Assembly: GCA_963978895.1 (NCBI GenBank)
Contig: OZ022239.1
Span: forward strand, 36,909,830 to 36,973,829
From: Erpobdella octoculata
Lineage: Eukaryota; Annelida; Clitellata; Hirudinida; Erpobdellidae
Direction: 5' to 3'
DNA: 64,000 bases
The position numbers and the translations under genes are program-made. Below the pieces are notes generated by a model that saw only the letters and a program-made list of their open reading frames with translations, ran no database searches and was not told the DNA's origin. The stretch's first letter is position 1. Each line of letters starts with the position of its first letter. Shown one piece after another: positions 26,401 through 38,630 of the stretch.

Positions 26401-27833
26401 CTTTGCATCTGGCAAGATTTACTTCTACATCCTTGTCATTGACTTTCTGCGTGACCGTCTCTTCCTCAAAGTACTCCCAGATTTGACCCCGGTGACGCAG
26501 CATGATAATGATGACAAACACGAGAAAGTGCCTCTATCCAAGAATTAAGAAAGTGAAAAAAAACCCAGCGTTGCGATGGCGAATGCGGTTAGCAGCAATA
26601 GCAAGAAAGAAGCTGAGAAAGTTTCGAATTCCAGCTGCAGACGATACGGACTACGGCACTGTCGTGCACACTACAGGTGGCACAGACAACCAAGAATATC
26701 ATCGAGATTATAAAGATATATCTTAGATGAGCTACTATTACGGTCAATTACGGATATCGAAACACTAAAATAATCATTCCAATTCTATGTAACAAATTTG
26801 AAAAAATAAGTTTATGAAACAGACTAAACCAAAACATAAACATAGAATGATCATTACTATTACATTACTCATTATTCTCATTAAGAATAATAGTCATCGA
26901 TGTCAGCGAGTACGATTGCCTTGTAGTATCAGTAGTATGCAGAGCTCGACTAGCAGCCTAAGATGAGCGTGGCTCCCAGACTAAAAATAGTAAATAATGG
27001 GGCTACAGGCTGTCTGGAAAACCGAATTTAAATTGGGGATGATAATAGTTATAAACTTCTGTCAATAGGTAGATTAATTAATCAATGTTGATGAATCAAT
27101 TGCAAATATTCACAGTTGTGACAATCGTTAATTAAATATGTATGACTTTCGTTATTTATTGGAAAATATTTTTTAAAAATCTCGATATTTTTTCGGGATT
27201 TTATTCGGGAACGAAATTTTAAGTATCGCTAATTATATCGATACGAGACTTCTTCCGCAGGCTGTATCGTTTCAATGGCGATACGGGATCTCCCGTATCA
27301 TTTTGAAATCTCGATTGAATTCGAGATAACGATATCGGGACGCAGATGCTTACTGATGATATAACCATTCAACAAAATATGAGAAAAAACTGATTTAGCG
27401 AGTAATCAGCAACTCCTGTTACATCATCGAAATGAGAAAGTTGGATAAGAATGATGAAGTTTCATTAATAAAAATATGCATAAAAAAAATTTACTGTTTC
27501 GGATGTTGTCGTTCTTGGCATCAGATTTTTTTGATTTAGTGCACAGCTTGAAAGCAATTGAGTTTTTAGATGTTAGATTTTTATCTGAAAAATAAAAAAA
27601 TTAGGAATATTATTAGAATATCAATAACTTTTTTTTTATCAAATATGAAGAAATTAAATATAATTTGTATTCATAAAATATAAAGACATTAAATAAACTT
27701 CATTCACAAAATATAAATACACAAAATATAAATCATATTATAACAAATATAACTATCATATCATGACAAACTTTTCAAAATTTAGCAAACTGATGGAAAA
27801 TATATTTAATAAGTAAATAAATGAATACAAATA

Positions 27834-27906
<73 letters not shown>

Positions 27907-30900
27907 CAAATTTTGGCAATAAATTTTCTTCTAGACATGCTCGAAGAAAAACAGCTCTAAACTTAAAAGAAACAACTTTTTTCATAACACGTTCCACTTT
28001 TCTGAACTGTGGAACAAGACGAGCTTCAAACAAACTATTGAAATTCATAGTTAGAAATTATTTTTATTACATATAATGCCGACGCGTTTCGGAGAGAAAC
28101 TCTCCATTTTCAAGGCAAATGAAACGTAAACACAACGGTAAACACAACGGAAAACCAAAAGCACAGAAAGAAACGAAAATGTTGCTCAAATATTCGAAAA
28201 GCAAAAGAAGAAAAATAAATAATACAAATAAAATAGAAAGAAAAAATAAATTTATATATAATAATAAATAAATAAAATAAAATAAATAACGAGTAAAACG
28301 AAACAATCATAAGAGGGGGAAATAAGCAAGATACGATCTACTTCTTTCGCCTTCGTTGTGTGATATTTACGTTGTCTATCACATGTTGGAACATATCATG
28401 AGTAGAATCAACATCCAACGATTCTGGTGCATCAGTACCGATACATTCTTCAGCAGCCAGTGAAACCGCAACTACATCCATCGTCTCCAACGTGTGAGAT
28501 CTGACAACCTCTCCCTGAAGCAATTGCTCATCGTTTTCATCGGGAAGCAGATCGAGACGGGAACAGTCGAGACAACACGTAGCTGAGCCATCAGTCACAA
28601 GCTCAGAATCAATGACAGGAGGGGCAGACGGGGCAGCAACAAAACTAATTGAGGAATCAAATAGTTTTAAAGTGGAAGGAAATGTATCAAACTGTTTATT
28701 AATAGAAGGGGCAAGTTTTTTAATAAACAGAGCCTCACGAATCTTCAGGCGTGTAAAGTTATTTTCTCTAAATATTATTGTAGTGTTTTCATCAAGAAGT
28801 TTTCGTGTTGGTTTACAATGGTGTGAAGTGTTAAAATGTTGCTTTATTGCACCGTTCTGAATGTGCATAGTGAGCCGTCGGGCAAGACTTGTGCGGGTGT
28901 GACCTATATATGTCTCCACCGTACTATGTGGAAGCGGGCATTGAAATAGGTACACGAGATGAGTCTGCTGTAGGGCGTTTGGGTGGTAAGAAAGGTTATT
29001 TCTGATGACTAAATTAGAGGTCTTAAGGTTTCTATAGTAAATGTGGATCTTCAACTTGTGCTTATCAGGTTCACAGAGAACAACATTTTTTCTAATAATA
29101 AGTTTTATGGCCCTTTCATCAGAAGCATAGTTACTGTGCATTTGATTGCAATAGAATAAAGGCACTTCTTCTACGCCAGAGGTTTGAACTCCCAAATGAG
29201 AAGATTTAGCTGAAGCTTCATTTTTGTTGGGTTGAACAAGACGTGAGACGAACTTATTAATGACTTCATCAACGTATGAGTTGGCATATATATATATATA
29301 TATATATATATAAAGAGAAATAATGAACATATTGGTGTTTGGGGCCGATGGAATAGAACCACCGTGTATCCTCCAATGCGTGTCGTAAAAGGCGACTAAA
29401 GGGAGGTACGCAGGAAGGGCATCCGGGTAAAACTTTGCTCCAAATTCCATATGGGTAACAAAACAAAGAATTTCATGCCGGCTTGGACGTCGCCCAGTCA
29501 AACAAGGTCCGCGCTTCATTTGAAAAGTTAGCTATGGGCTTGAAGAAGAATTTAGAGGGTTCAAGTGTTTGAGAATGTTGGAATGATGAGGGGGAAGAGA
29601 TGGTGAGGTTGCTGATATGGCAGCAAGACGATGTCTAGATTTTTGTTGTCTTCAGGAGACTGGCTGGAAAGACGAAGGTGCCAGAAAACTTGGTGATTAT
29701 AAGTTTTTCTGGATAGGTTCTGAGAAGGTTCACGGTGTGGGAATGCTGGTGGCCTATAGGTGGGTTGAGAAAGTATTGGGGGTCAAGCGTGTGAGTGAGA
29801 TTGTTATTGCATCGTGTAATTGTGGGTAAGTCGGTGCTGAGCTTGTTGTCTGTATATGCTCCGCAAGTAGGTCGACCGATGGAGGAGAAAGAGGAATTTT
29901 TTGATATAATTGTTAAGGTTATGTCTAATATAAATGTTGATGAGAATTTGTTGATCTGTGGTGATTTTAATGAACATGTGGGAACTGGAATTTATGGATT
30001 TGAAGGTGTTCATGGGGTTTGTAGGTTTGGTAAGCCAAATCTGGAAGGTGAGATGATACTAGAATTTGCTGATTCATTGAACCTTGCTGTTGCCAACACT
30101 TGGTTTAAAAAAGAAGATAATAAGTTGATTACATATGAGTCTGGATGGTGTCAGACTGTTGATGATTACATTTTGGTCAGAGTCTGAACAAAATTATTAT
30201 AGATGTTAAGATTATCCGAAGTATCGCACAGCACAAAATTGCTTAAGGTAGAAGTAGAAATGCGAGAAAAAAGAAATGGATCGGATGATATATATATATA
30301 TATATACAGTGTTGGAAAAAGTACTGTTTCAGTACTTAAGTAAAAGTACAAGTAACGCCTCAAAAAGTTACTTAAGTAAAAGTAAAAGTATTTTCTAAAA
30401 AATGTACTTAAGTAAAAGTAAAAAGTAACAGCACTTTAAAGTTACTTTTAAAGAAAAAAGTAAAAGTACTGAAGCCGCTTTTTGTAATGGTCATTCGTCA
30501 ATCATCTAACTCTATTTTATCATAATTCCATCGTCTTTCAAACGCTACTGCATTGATAAAACTGATAAACTAATTGATAACACGCAAACTAATGAAAATA
30601 TTCTATTTTTACGTGCCTTTTTGTCAATTTTTCGTATTTCGATACATGCGTATCACGTGTTTCTTCAAGTTTGACGGAGAATTGTGGAATGCTAAACACA
30701 TAATTACTTTACTTTAGGTTTGCCCAGCAAGCATGTGAATCTGAACGTTTTAGCTTCCATCGATTGAAATCTGAACATTTTAACTAAATATGGCCATGGG
30801 CGTTCTTTATTAAGTTCATTGTTGTTACGCGCCTATCATCGCCACCACTGCTCACGTTCGCTCCTTTGGAAGATTCCATAGTAGGTAATCTCGAACAATC

Positions 30901-31253
30901 TATTGTACACCAAAATATGTATGACCGCGAAAATCTTAGCTCCACCCACAAGCTTCAATACTACTAACTACTAACATAAAAGTAAAATGGGGTTCGAAAA
31001 TGCATACGTTAATAATCAAATCATAGATAATTAATACAACATCGATTTAGACTTTATGTCGTTTTATTAATTTTTTACAGTACTTTGTAACGGTTTGTCC
31101 TGGAAAAGTAACGAAGTAAAAGTAAATCCGAAAATATTACTTTGTTACAAGTAAAAAGTGCTGAAAATAATCTGTACTCCGTTACAGGCAAAAAGTACGT
31201 CTGATGTACTTAATTAAAGTAACGCGTTACTTTTACTTCGTTACCGAACAACA

Positions 31254-31297
<44 letters not shown>

Positions 31298-31303
31298 TAG
31301 AGT

Positions 31304-31339
<36 letters not shown>

Positions 31340-33930
31340 TTATTTGCATTCATTTATTTACTTAGTAAATTAGTATATAAAACTTGCAATAAAGTATATG
31401 AATATATTAATAACATACCACTTCCTAATGGCTCAAACAAATTGGAATCAACTTTTATAGGAACCATCGCAAGTCTGTGAGCTAGCATTTCATCCATTAC
31501 TGGAGAATCATTTTCTTTCACATCAACTTTATCAATTGCCATGATTGGGATCTTAAATTATAAAAAAAAGTTTTACAAAGTAAACAAAAGATGAAATTTT
31601 TTTTGAGAAATGTCAGCCAATGAAATGATAGGTATCAATTTGTGCACAATAACATTGATCGACACACATATGAGAATAGTGACTCAAATAGCAGGCTTTA
31701 TTCGTTGACATCAACCGATTTCTGGTTATAAAATTATTACTAAGACAGCATTGAAAAAAAGATAATTCAGCTGCTCACATTCAGAAAAAAAAATCACTGG
31801 TAATAACAATAACAAATACAAAAAATTAATTATTTAAACTCACCCTAGTAAGTATTCTCTTAAGTGTTAACAAAATTATAGTATGACAGTTAACTAGTTG
31901 AAGCTCCAAATCATTTTCATCCATCTTTAATATTTGCATTTCAAAATCCTGCAGTAACAAAAATGGAATACAAAAATTCACATTCATAATACAAAGTTGT
32001 GATTATTTGTACTTACTTTCACAAACTTCAAATGATTCCATGCTTCACTGGATGATCCTTGGCTAGCGTACATCTACAATTTACAACAGCACAGCCTTGA
32101 TTTTTTGTCAGTAGTTTAATGTATATTTGTGTATATAAGATGCATCTTATCCACAATTTTACTTATTTCGCTCACACCCACTGCATGTCTTATATTGATT
32201 GACATGTTATCTAAGCATTTCAATAACATGACCAAACCGCACAGTTAGCGAAGTAGAATTATTCGGTTCGTGAGATCTAGATTTAGAGTTTTAGAAAATA
32301 GACTCTGTAGTTAAGCAAGTTGACAAAAGTTATCTAATAGAATCAAAAGAGTTGTCAGAATCAAGAGATTTTTGAAACGTGAGATATAAATAGATTGAGT
32401 CAGCGCGAAAGAAGTTTTAAGCCGGAATTATAATTCGAGAAATATTGTGCTATAAATAACTTCAAGCTTTAACGTTATGAATCCTTAGAAAGCATATCCG
32501 TCCACGTTTACAATGCTAACACTCAAGACCTCATTTATTTAATTTAATTGATACTGCCATTAGAAATATGCCAATGTGCCTCCAAGGCATATTGTGTAAA
32601 GGTAGAGAATAGCATAATAAATTATTTCGGGTGTTTTTAATAATAATTTTATTATAAAATTTATATAATTATGATTAATCTAATTTACAATCAATCAATT
32701 TTACCATGAAACAAGTAAAGATAAAAAATAATTAAAAAAAAAGGCTTTTGTTTGCCTCTTTATCTGAGTCAACGAACAAAAACCCACTGCTCCCGGACTC
32801 GATGGTCTCTGTGCAATTCTCGTAATCACAAACTGTCAGCCAAGCTTATGACTATTATATATCTCATTCTATAAACTGCTGTAGTTGGCAAGACGTAATC
32901 ACCAACTGTCAAATTTCCAACAAGTTTCGATTGTCTGTTTAAAAACATGACATAGTTTCATTTAGTTTGGGTCATTGTTGACTGCAAATAGGTTTTAATT
33001 CGACGCAATGCCGAAAAACTTCTTTCTAATGATGCATTTGATATCGGAAAAACCAAATAGGTACAATTTTAATAATTTGTCTACTTGTGACAATAAAGTT
33101 TTTGAAGTTTCATGTCTACTGAACATATCAACAAGTCTCTCGTTATAAAATAATATTGGTATTTGACAAAAAAGTGGCCACCGGTTCCGGCGCCGATGGG
33201 AAGGAATCGTATATATGAGTAAAGAATCGAGACGCTACAGTTCGCTGGTTTCATTTTATAAACTGCTAGTTGTCAAGTCATTCAGTTGTCGAGTATATTA
33301 CCATTACGAAAGGAGCAGTAGATAAAACAACTGTTATTTGGCAAGAAAAACCATCAACTGTGGACCTAGCTTATCATATGACCATATTAACAAAGGAATG
33401 AGTAGTCGATGAGATATTAATTGCGTTTTTTGTCTATGCTTACAGATTCTTAAAGTTTTATAATATAATTTATTTAATTTAAATATTAATAATAAAATAA
33501 TCTCAGCCTCGGGGCGGAGCTGAATAGGTCGCTGCCATTGCCCCGGCGTTAGCCGTGGAAATAATCGGTAAAATTGCTACTGAGCCGGCAGTCCCGCCGT
33601 ATGTCTACCTAAAATTAAACCCTAACCATAACCCTAGGCCTAACCCTATCCCGATCCCTTTAGAATGTTAGAAGAGAACATGTACATCTTTATCAATTGA
33701 TCAAAGAATCAATTGTTTTGGCAAAACCGCTGGCTCAGTAGCAATTTTACCGCTTATCGCCCCGGCTACCAGCACCTACTGCCTTGGTAATATATAATTA
33801 TATAATAGTTATATAAAGTTATAACAGCTGAATATTCAACAACGGCAGGATCTTCGGGATTGCCAATTAATTGATTATTTATTCTTACCCTACGCAAGCC
33901 AAATTCATCGAGAACAGACCGCTCTATCAT
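23424..33930 (-). CDS. POLR1C: RNA polymerase I/III subunit RPAC1 (AC40), copy B, 11 exons
   Basis: Second complete copy. Exons in transcript order: 33930-33826, 32073-32017, 31948-31844, 31551-31419, 27584-27495, 25430-25381, 24822-24760, 24594-24528, 24363-24244, 23757-23641, 23545-23424. They sum to 1029 nt with the same phases and splice sites as copy A. Comparing exons by eye I found only two differences, both synonymous, in 24760-24822 (CTA/TTA leucine and GCA/GCG alanine). The predicted 342-aa protein is therefore the same as copy A. Introns differ by substitutions and mobile-element insertions. About 210 bp upstream of the ATG the similarity to copy A breaks, at a TA tract. Whether both copies are real loci depends on the assembly. 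Confidence 0.9.
25801..27352. mobile_element. hAT-type MITE in POLR1C intron, copy B
   Basis: Same element as 10368-11767, with the same TIRs and CTGATGAT duplications (25793-25800 and 27353-27360). It is longer by about 185 bp at 26030-26215, where copy A reads straight through, so copy A lost or copy B gained that stretch. Confidence 0.88.
27838..27901. repeat. (TA)n, left side of Penelope insertion
   Basis: TA tract matching the single tract at 12253-12305 in copy A. Confidence 0.95.
27902..29285 (-). mobile_element. 5'-truncated Penelope-like element
   Basis: Sits inside a TA tract that is intact in copy A, so the insertion site is certain. It encodes the C-terminal part of a Penelope protein (28338-29283). 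At its 3' end (27902-28048) is a second short frame, NFNSLFEARLVPQFRK and then FRAVFLRACLEENLLPKF, which resembles a Penelope N-terminal peptide. That fits the pseudo-LTR layout of these elements. The minus strand at about 28080-28120 has a GGAGAG/CTCTCC hairpin followed by GAAACGCGTC, a hammerhead-like 3' half. Confidence 0.85.
28338..29283 (-). CDS. Penelope-like protein C-terminus with GIY-YIG endonuclease
   Basis: About 315 residues to the stop at 28338. The GIY-YIG nuclease core is visible as LVYLFQCP, then TYIGHTRTSLARRLTMH, with REALFIKKLAPSINKQ further on, as in Penelope elements, whose nuclease nicks DNA for reverse transcription. The reverse-transcriptase domain is absent because the element is cut at its 5' side in the TA tract. 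The open frame continues upstream by chance through the TA repeat and RTE sequence; that part is not Penelope. The tail after the nuclease is acidic and unremarkable. Confidence 0.85.
29286..29312. repeat. (TA)n, right side of Penelope insertion
   Basis: Short TA tract closing the insertion, followed by aaagagaaataatgaa as in copy A at 12303. Confidence 0.9.
29330..30285 (+). mobile_element. RTE-clade LINE fragment, endonuclease region, copy B
   Basis: Near-identical to 12330-13275, with the same frameshift between the frames 29617-29829 and 29795-30187 and the same truncation after DYILVRV. The damage therefore predates the duplication. Confidence 0.85.
30307..31256. mobile_element. hAT-type MITE (CAGTGTTGG family), copy B
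   Basis: Counterpart of 13318-14270, CAGTGTTGG to CAACACTG, 950 bp, between TA tracts. Confidence 0.85.
31257..31340. repeat. (TA)n with a short interruption
   Basis: Two TA tracts separated by gagtagagtct; copy A has a single tract here. Confidence 0.9.
32090..33500. other. POLR1C intron 1 (copy B), no gene seen
   Basis: Matches 15090-16497. At 33480-33500 it shows the uninterrupted site (ttaaatattaataat) into which the copy-A Penelope fragment inserted. Confidence 0.6.
33567..33751. repeat. GC-rich inverted repeat with telomere-like words, copy B
   Basis: Same 20-bp arms as at 17182-17362 (33567-33586 and 33732-33751) with CCTAACCCTA-type words between. It has a small difference near 33660 (extra gttagaag) relative to copy A. 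Confidence 0.75.
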
Positions 33931-34128
33931 TACAACGTATCCTTGCCAACTCAAAAAGCAAAAGTATCACTATATTCAAATGACTTAATAAAAATGGGTA
34001 TTAATTGATTGTTTACATATGGTTGCACCAGAGAACACAGATAGTATTATTTAAAAATATTACATCTATTGACCAAAAAAACAAATTAAAAATATGACAA
34101 GAAAAAATTAATTCAAAATTATTAAAAC

Positions 34129-34138
<10 letters not shown>

Positions 34139-34217
<79 letters not shown>
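34139..34217. repeat. (TA)n microsatellite
   Basis: TA tract where similarity to copy A upstream of POLR1C ends; copy A has a Helitron here instead. Confidence 0.95.
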
Positions 34218-34219
<2 letters not shown>

Positions 34220-34340
34220 TTTTAGGCAAACTCGATTGAAAAAAGTGGCGCACTTGGCTGAATCGATTTTATTTTTAATTTTTTCCAATACTCTAAATCG
34301 GTTTAAAAATAATTTATTCCCAAACACAAACTCCATAATC

Positions 34341-34343
<3 letters not shown>
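34218..34343 (-). mobile_element. Penelope pseudo-LTR fragment
   Basis: Reverse complement of about 16870-17000 (gattatggagtttgtgtttg onward), with the same peptide frame starting MEFVFGNKLFLNRF. It lies between two TA tracts, only in copy B. Confidence 0.7.

Positions 34344-34380
<37 letters not shown>
34344..34380. repeat. (TA)n microsatellite
   Basis: Short TA tract; after it, similarity to copy A resumes (from 20257). Confidence 0.9.
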
Positions 34381-34384
<4 letters not shown>

Positions 34385-34493
34385 TTACCTTAATTTAAAA
34401 TGCCAGGTTAACAAAAAAAAGATATGAACTATTAGCCTAGATCCATTTCATAAAAATTCAGTAGATACTTACATTATTGGGCCCAGAGGCGTG

Positions 34494-34940
34494 GCTAAAG
34501 GAGTGGGCAGGCTGCCCCGGGCGACATCATGGGGGTGACAGCAAGAGGGTTCAGTGTATTCATACTATACTAACTTTTTCAGAAATAAATTAATATAGCT
34601 TCTTTCGTTCATCAATATTAATTAACGTTCACAGCAGATTTTGATAGCTATAGCCTTGTTCGTAGAGACAGTTGGAAATGCTCTTATGATCACTCAGATG
34701 TTATGGTATATGACCTCCTCCGGTCATCACGGTCATTAGGTTTTTGGGAGGAAAAATAAAACAAGGGTTTCAATTTTTTAAAGTGGCTTAAACTACCCCC
34801 CCTCCCCGGTCATCAGGTTTTTTTGGGAGAAAGAAGCAAAAGATGTTATGCAGGGGGCACAGATTTTGTGTTTTGTGCCCAGGCGCAGAAGACCCTGAGT
34901 GGGCCCCTAAAACATCTTGCCCCCCTAAGGTTTTGCTGAA
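34494..34940 (+). mobile_element. hAT-like element end (CAGAGGCGTGG family), copy B
   Basis: Counterpart of 20361-20820; right limit not defined. Confidence 0.5.
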
Positions 34941-35484
34941 ATGACGTTCAAATACACTCGGTTTAGAAATACGAAAAATGTTCAAATAATGTTTTGTTTT
35001 TTTTAATTGAATCATGTATTGTCATCCAATGCTAAAAGTTTCAGCTTCCTAGCTAGTCAAAAAAATGGTTAAATTTTACTTGCAAGATTTGCGTACAGAG
35101 AAAGCCACACACACACAAACTGAGATAAATAAAAGTTTGTAAAAAAGCATAAGCCACGCTAAGTCATTTCACGTTTTTTCAGTCAATGCCTCAATAAATT
35201 TTGATAGCCATTGACGGTCTTTTGCATATATGATATGGCTTTAGAACCAGAATTTTGTCTTTTCTACGGGCCGGATCATGTGAGGAATTTGAAAATTCTG
35301 AAAAGATTGTATTTAATTTTGTTCAGATTTTTTTAACAAAAAAGAACACGGGTTTAATTACAAGTCAAAACTATAGAACATTTATTTTCTACGGGTCGGT
35401 ACTTTTATTGAAAAATAGAAAAAAAATCTTAGTCAAAATGAAAAATTGGCCTAAAAAGGCTACTTTAGACTTGTTGGTCCAATA

Positions 35485-35556
35485 TGGAGAACCGGCTATC
35501 GATCCCCGTACCTCTCACATGCAAAGCGAGCGCTCTACCGTGTGAGCTAGTTCCCC
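35485..35556 (-). pseudogene. tRNA-Ala(TGC) pseudogene, copy B
   Basis: Same shortened T arm as 21362-21433; anticodon loop TTTGCAT. Confidence 0.7.
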
Positions 35557-35832
35557 GGATGTTTTATCTTAGCCAACCTCGTCACCCTCAAATGTCATTA
35601 TATTAAAAATTATCTTTTTTTTACTTCTGTCTACATACGTGTAAAAAATATGTTTTGCTTAATCATTTTAATTGTTTTGCTTTTTATTCATGTTTCTCAC
35701 CTCACAAACATCTCCAAAATAGAGAGCAACACCAATTCATCTTAGAAAGAAAGAATTAATAATTGATCGAAAGCTTTTAGAAACTAAGAAATTCCGTCGA
35801 CAAATTTCTAAAAGCTTTTAAAATAGACCCGA

Positions 35833-35905
35833 TGGAGAACCGGGTTATTGATCTCCGTATCTCTCGCATGCTAAGCGACTGCTCTACCATCTGAGCCAGT
35901 TCCCC
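35833..35905 (-). pseudogene. tRNA-Ala(AGC) pseudogene
   Basis: Minus strand GGGGAACTGGCTCAGATGG to CCCGGTTCTCCA with loop TTAGCAT. The T stem has two mismatches (CGGAG against ACCCG), so it is probably non-functional. Confidence 0.7.
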
Positions 35906-36080
35906 AATCGTCGTAATGTAAAATGTTTCGGCATAAGAGTGTATCTTTCTCAAACCGATATCATTAGAGTTTCAAGTCTTAAAAACAAGTTGCGATATGC
36001 TTTTATTTTATTGTATTGCGTAGCAAATTTACAAGCTAACGATGAGTTGGCTTTCTTTGGTAGTTGCGGTCAATAACAAC

Positions 36081-37692
36081 CAGTGGCGGATTAACCATGG
36101 CGCAGATGGCGCACTTGCGCCAGGGCCTCCGAGCTTTTGGGGGAACTTAAAAAATTTTCAAAAAAATTATTATTCAAGCGTAATATTCTAAAAACTACAT
36201 TGTAGACGAAGATTGCTAAGTTCGTTAGTTCAAGTGTGTCACAACTATGTCTATTGGTGGTCCTTGATTAGGTCAGACATATGACAACGCATCCAACATG
36301 TCTGGAGTCAAAAATGGAATCCATGCCCGAGTGCTCCATGACAACCCAAGGACACCTTTTATTCCTTGCATGGCTCATTCTTTAAATCTTTTTGGAGATG
36401 CTGCAGCTGAGTCATGTGTCCATGCCGTTACCTTCTTGGAAGTTGTGCAGAAACTGTACGTGTTTCTAACGTGTTAAATTAATTTGGTTTTAATGAACTC
36501 TTTGTTACAACGATTTATAATTAATGCTCTATGTTCACTTCATGTTCACTTTTAGTTGTATCTCTTTCCTTTCCGTTGTTATCTCTTGTCAATAAAGTCG
36601 AATCAACTATTGTCGATTAGTTCCGATTATACACTGCGTTTAAGTATTGTTTCTAACATAACGGACAAGTTAAAAACTACTGAAGGATCATGTACGGTTC
36701 CAAAGCGATTGAGTGAAACTCGTTGGTCTGCACGCGCTGATGCGCTAAACTCTTGATCTCAAACTAGAATGTGTTCTGAAGAGGATAAACATGACCAGTA
36801 GGCTTCTCCAGTCTGAAAAAAGCCGATCTGAGATCTTTCGTGAGTCTTCTCCAGTCTCTGAGTGAGTTTGTCGGAATGCTACGTGAAAAAAACAAGTTTG
36901 ATGAGTTTGTTAAACTAGAAAAAAACTATGTGGAACTTTACAGTTCATTGCGAAACGAAAAAAGTACTTCCGACGAACAGCAGATGACCTAAGTGCTGAA
37001 GGTGTCACTATTTCTTGCTCTGAAAAATTCAGAATATCCACTTTTCTGTTGATTATTGACTCCCTTCTTCTCGACCTTGACAAGCGAATCAAAGCCTACT
37101 CAAAAGCTGTTCTCGTTCTCGCGTCACACTGATGTGGAAGCACAAGTTTTTTTCAATGGAGTGGTAGATTTCTACTCAAGAGATTTGGAGAGTTTGGGCC
37201 AAGTTGAGAATGAATAGTTCCAGTAGAGATCACTGCTTAGGAATATCAAGGTTACTTCCTACTCACGTCCCGAGATGCTGAAATTGATGCTGCAGAATGA
37301 TTTCAGTAAGGCCTTTCCGAACACCTACAGAACTGTGCCGGTGAGCGATTTTTCATCCACCTCAAACGCATAAAATCTTCTCTGAAGTCAACACAGACTA
37401 TAGAGAGACTAAACAACCTATCTCTCTTAAACATTGAAAGTGATGTACCTCAGGAGTTGGAATTTTCCGAAGCTATTGACGCATACAGTTCAGCTAAATC
37501 TACGTAGAAAGAGATCATTGTGAATGATAATGTACAGTATTCTGTAATCTGTTGGACTATGTTTTTGTTGTACTTACTTTAGAGTTTATGGTTGAGAAAG
37601 TTCAACTGTGTAATTAATGATATACTAGTGGTTTTACACGTCCTCGTTTTTCTCAGTGCTCCAGGGCCTCTATATGTGTTAATCCGGCCCTG
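36081..37692 (+). mobile_element. Decayed hAT transposon with exact 8-bp TSD
   Basis: TIRs CAGTGGCGGATTAAC and GTTAATCCGGCCCTG (two mismatches) with ATAACAAC duplicated at 36073-36080 and 37693-37700. Transposase remnants, in broken frames: GQTYDNASNMSGVKNGIHA and PFIPCMAHSLNLFGD (36270-36400), RLSETRWSARADA (about 36710) and the C-terminal dimerisation piece ERFFIHLKRIKSSLKSTQ (about 37350). The type resembles ZMYM1-like hAT proteins. Stops and shifts show it is dead. It split a tRNA repeat unit; removing it and one TSD restores gtcaataacaaccttg. Confidence 0.9.
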
Positions 37693-37711
37693 ATAACAAC
37701 CTTGTAAAATT

Positions 37712-37781
37712 TGCATCGGCGGGAATCAAACCCCGGCCGCCCGGGAGGCAGGTGAGCATTCCACCACTGAATCAACAATGC
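37712..37781 (-). pseudogene. tRNA-Gly(GCC) pseudogene
   Basis: Minus strand GCATTGTTGATTCAGTGGT to CCCGCCGATGCA, anticodon GCC. The acceptor, anticodon and T stems have mismatches compared with 46464-46534. Confidence 0.75.
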
Positions 37782-37866
37782 CATAATTAACATTGAGAAG
37801 TTTATTCAAAAGCGAAAGTAAACGTAAGCTGAATACGGTACATCGACGATCGTTTTTGTTTGATAA

Positions 37867-38041
37867 TCTATATAATATATAAAAATAAGAGTATGTGTGT
37901 GTATAACTTATGCATTGCGACACCATTCATCCGATCGTAATGAAATTTTGACACAAGCTTAAGAGTCAATAGAGGAACGTTTTAGTAAAAACAAAATTAA
38001 AATCGGTCACAAAATGAGCGGAGTGAGAGAGTGAGCGGAAA

Positions 38042-38042
<1 letters not shown>
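37867..38042 (+). mobile_element. Possible Helitron 5' terminus
   Basis: Starts TCTATATAATATATAAAAAT after A and runs into a TA tract, like Helitron 5' ends elsewhere in the window. No 3' end was found. Confidence 0.4.
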
Positions 38043-38043
<1 letters not shown>

Positions 38044-38095
<52 letters not shown>

Positions 38096-38116
38096 ACCAC
38101 CTATATATATATATAT
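38044..38116. repeat. (TA)n microsatellite, interrupted
   Basis: TA tract broken by tgaccacc; the tgaccacct motif recurs after the second part. Confidence 0.9.
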
Positions 38117-38476
38117 TTTGACCACCTAGAACTCTAAAACTTTCAAGAAAGCTTTATTCTGGATGACAATACATGAATTGAATGTTTCCGACATGAATTA
38201 GGCCTTAAATTGATTAAAATTAATTGAATCAAATTAATCAAGTTGTTTAAGTATAAGTCGCCAGAGGTCCAAAATAATTTAACAGTACAATGTTTATTTA
38301 TAAGTCGCCAAAGCTCCATTATACAAGATTGAGCGTAACGGTTGTTTTAGATTCAAAAGTTTTAGTTCGTTGACTTTGATAAAGAGGCAAATAAAAGAAT
38401 TTTTTTAAATTTATTTTTTAACTTTACTTGTTCGACGTATTTTTATCCATTTTGTTGTATTTCTCTAATAATATAT
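38117..38476. other. Unassigned AT-rich sequence
   Basis: No coding or RNA signal. It holds two similar stretches around aagtcgccaragctcc and a block (gacwttgataaagaggcaaa) also found near POLR1C intron 1, so it is probably repeat debris. Confidence 0.4.
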
Positions 38477-38630
38477 ATTATATATCATTAGAGTTTCAAG
38501 TCTTAAAAACAAGTTGCTATATGCTTTTATTTTATTGTCTTGCGTAGCAAATTTACAAGCTAATGATGAGTTGGCGTTTTTTGGTAGTTGCGGTCAATAA
38601 CAAACTTGTAAAATTTGCATCGGCGGGAAA
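38477..38630. repeat. Fragment of the tRNA repeat unit, cut inside tRNA-Gly
   Basis: Matches 35953-36080 plus the start of 37700-37725 (gagtttcaagtcttaaaaac to gcatcggcggga). It stops after about 12 bases of the tRNA-Gly gene, where the minisatellite begins. Confidence 0.75.

Larger units (their letters stand above)
21817..35617. repeat. Segmental duplication, copy B (contains POLR1C)
   Basis: Direct repeat of 6375-21490. The offset is 15434 bp across the 3' exons, 15585 at exon 5, 16997 at exons 2-4 and 16389 at exon 1; the steps reflect insertions private to one copy. Copy B alone carries about 185 bp extra in its first MITE (26030-26215), a Penelope-like element (27902-29285) and a 126-bp Penelope fragment (34218-34343). 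Confidence 0.93.

Noticed and set aside
26502..26726. Small basic open frame inside the intronic MITE
   Set aside because: The corresponding frame in copy A differs by an indel, there is no known domain, and it lies within a non-coding MITE.
29284..29519. N-terminal extension of the Penelope frame
   Set aside because: The frame runs by chance through the TA repeat and antisense RTE sequence; copy A has this sequence without Penelope.
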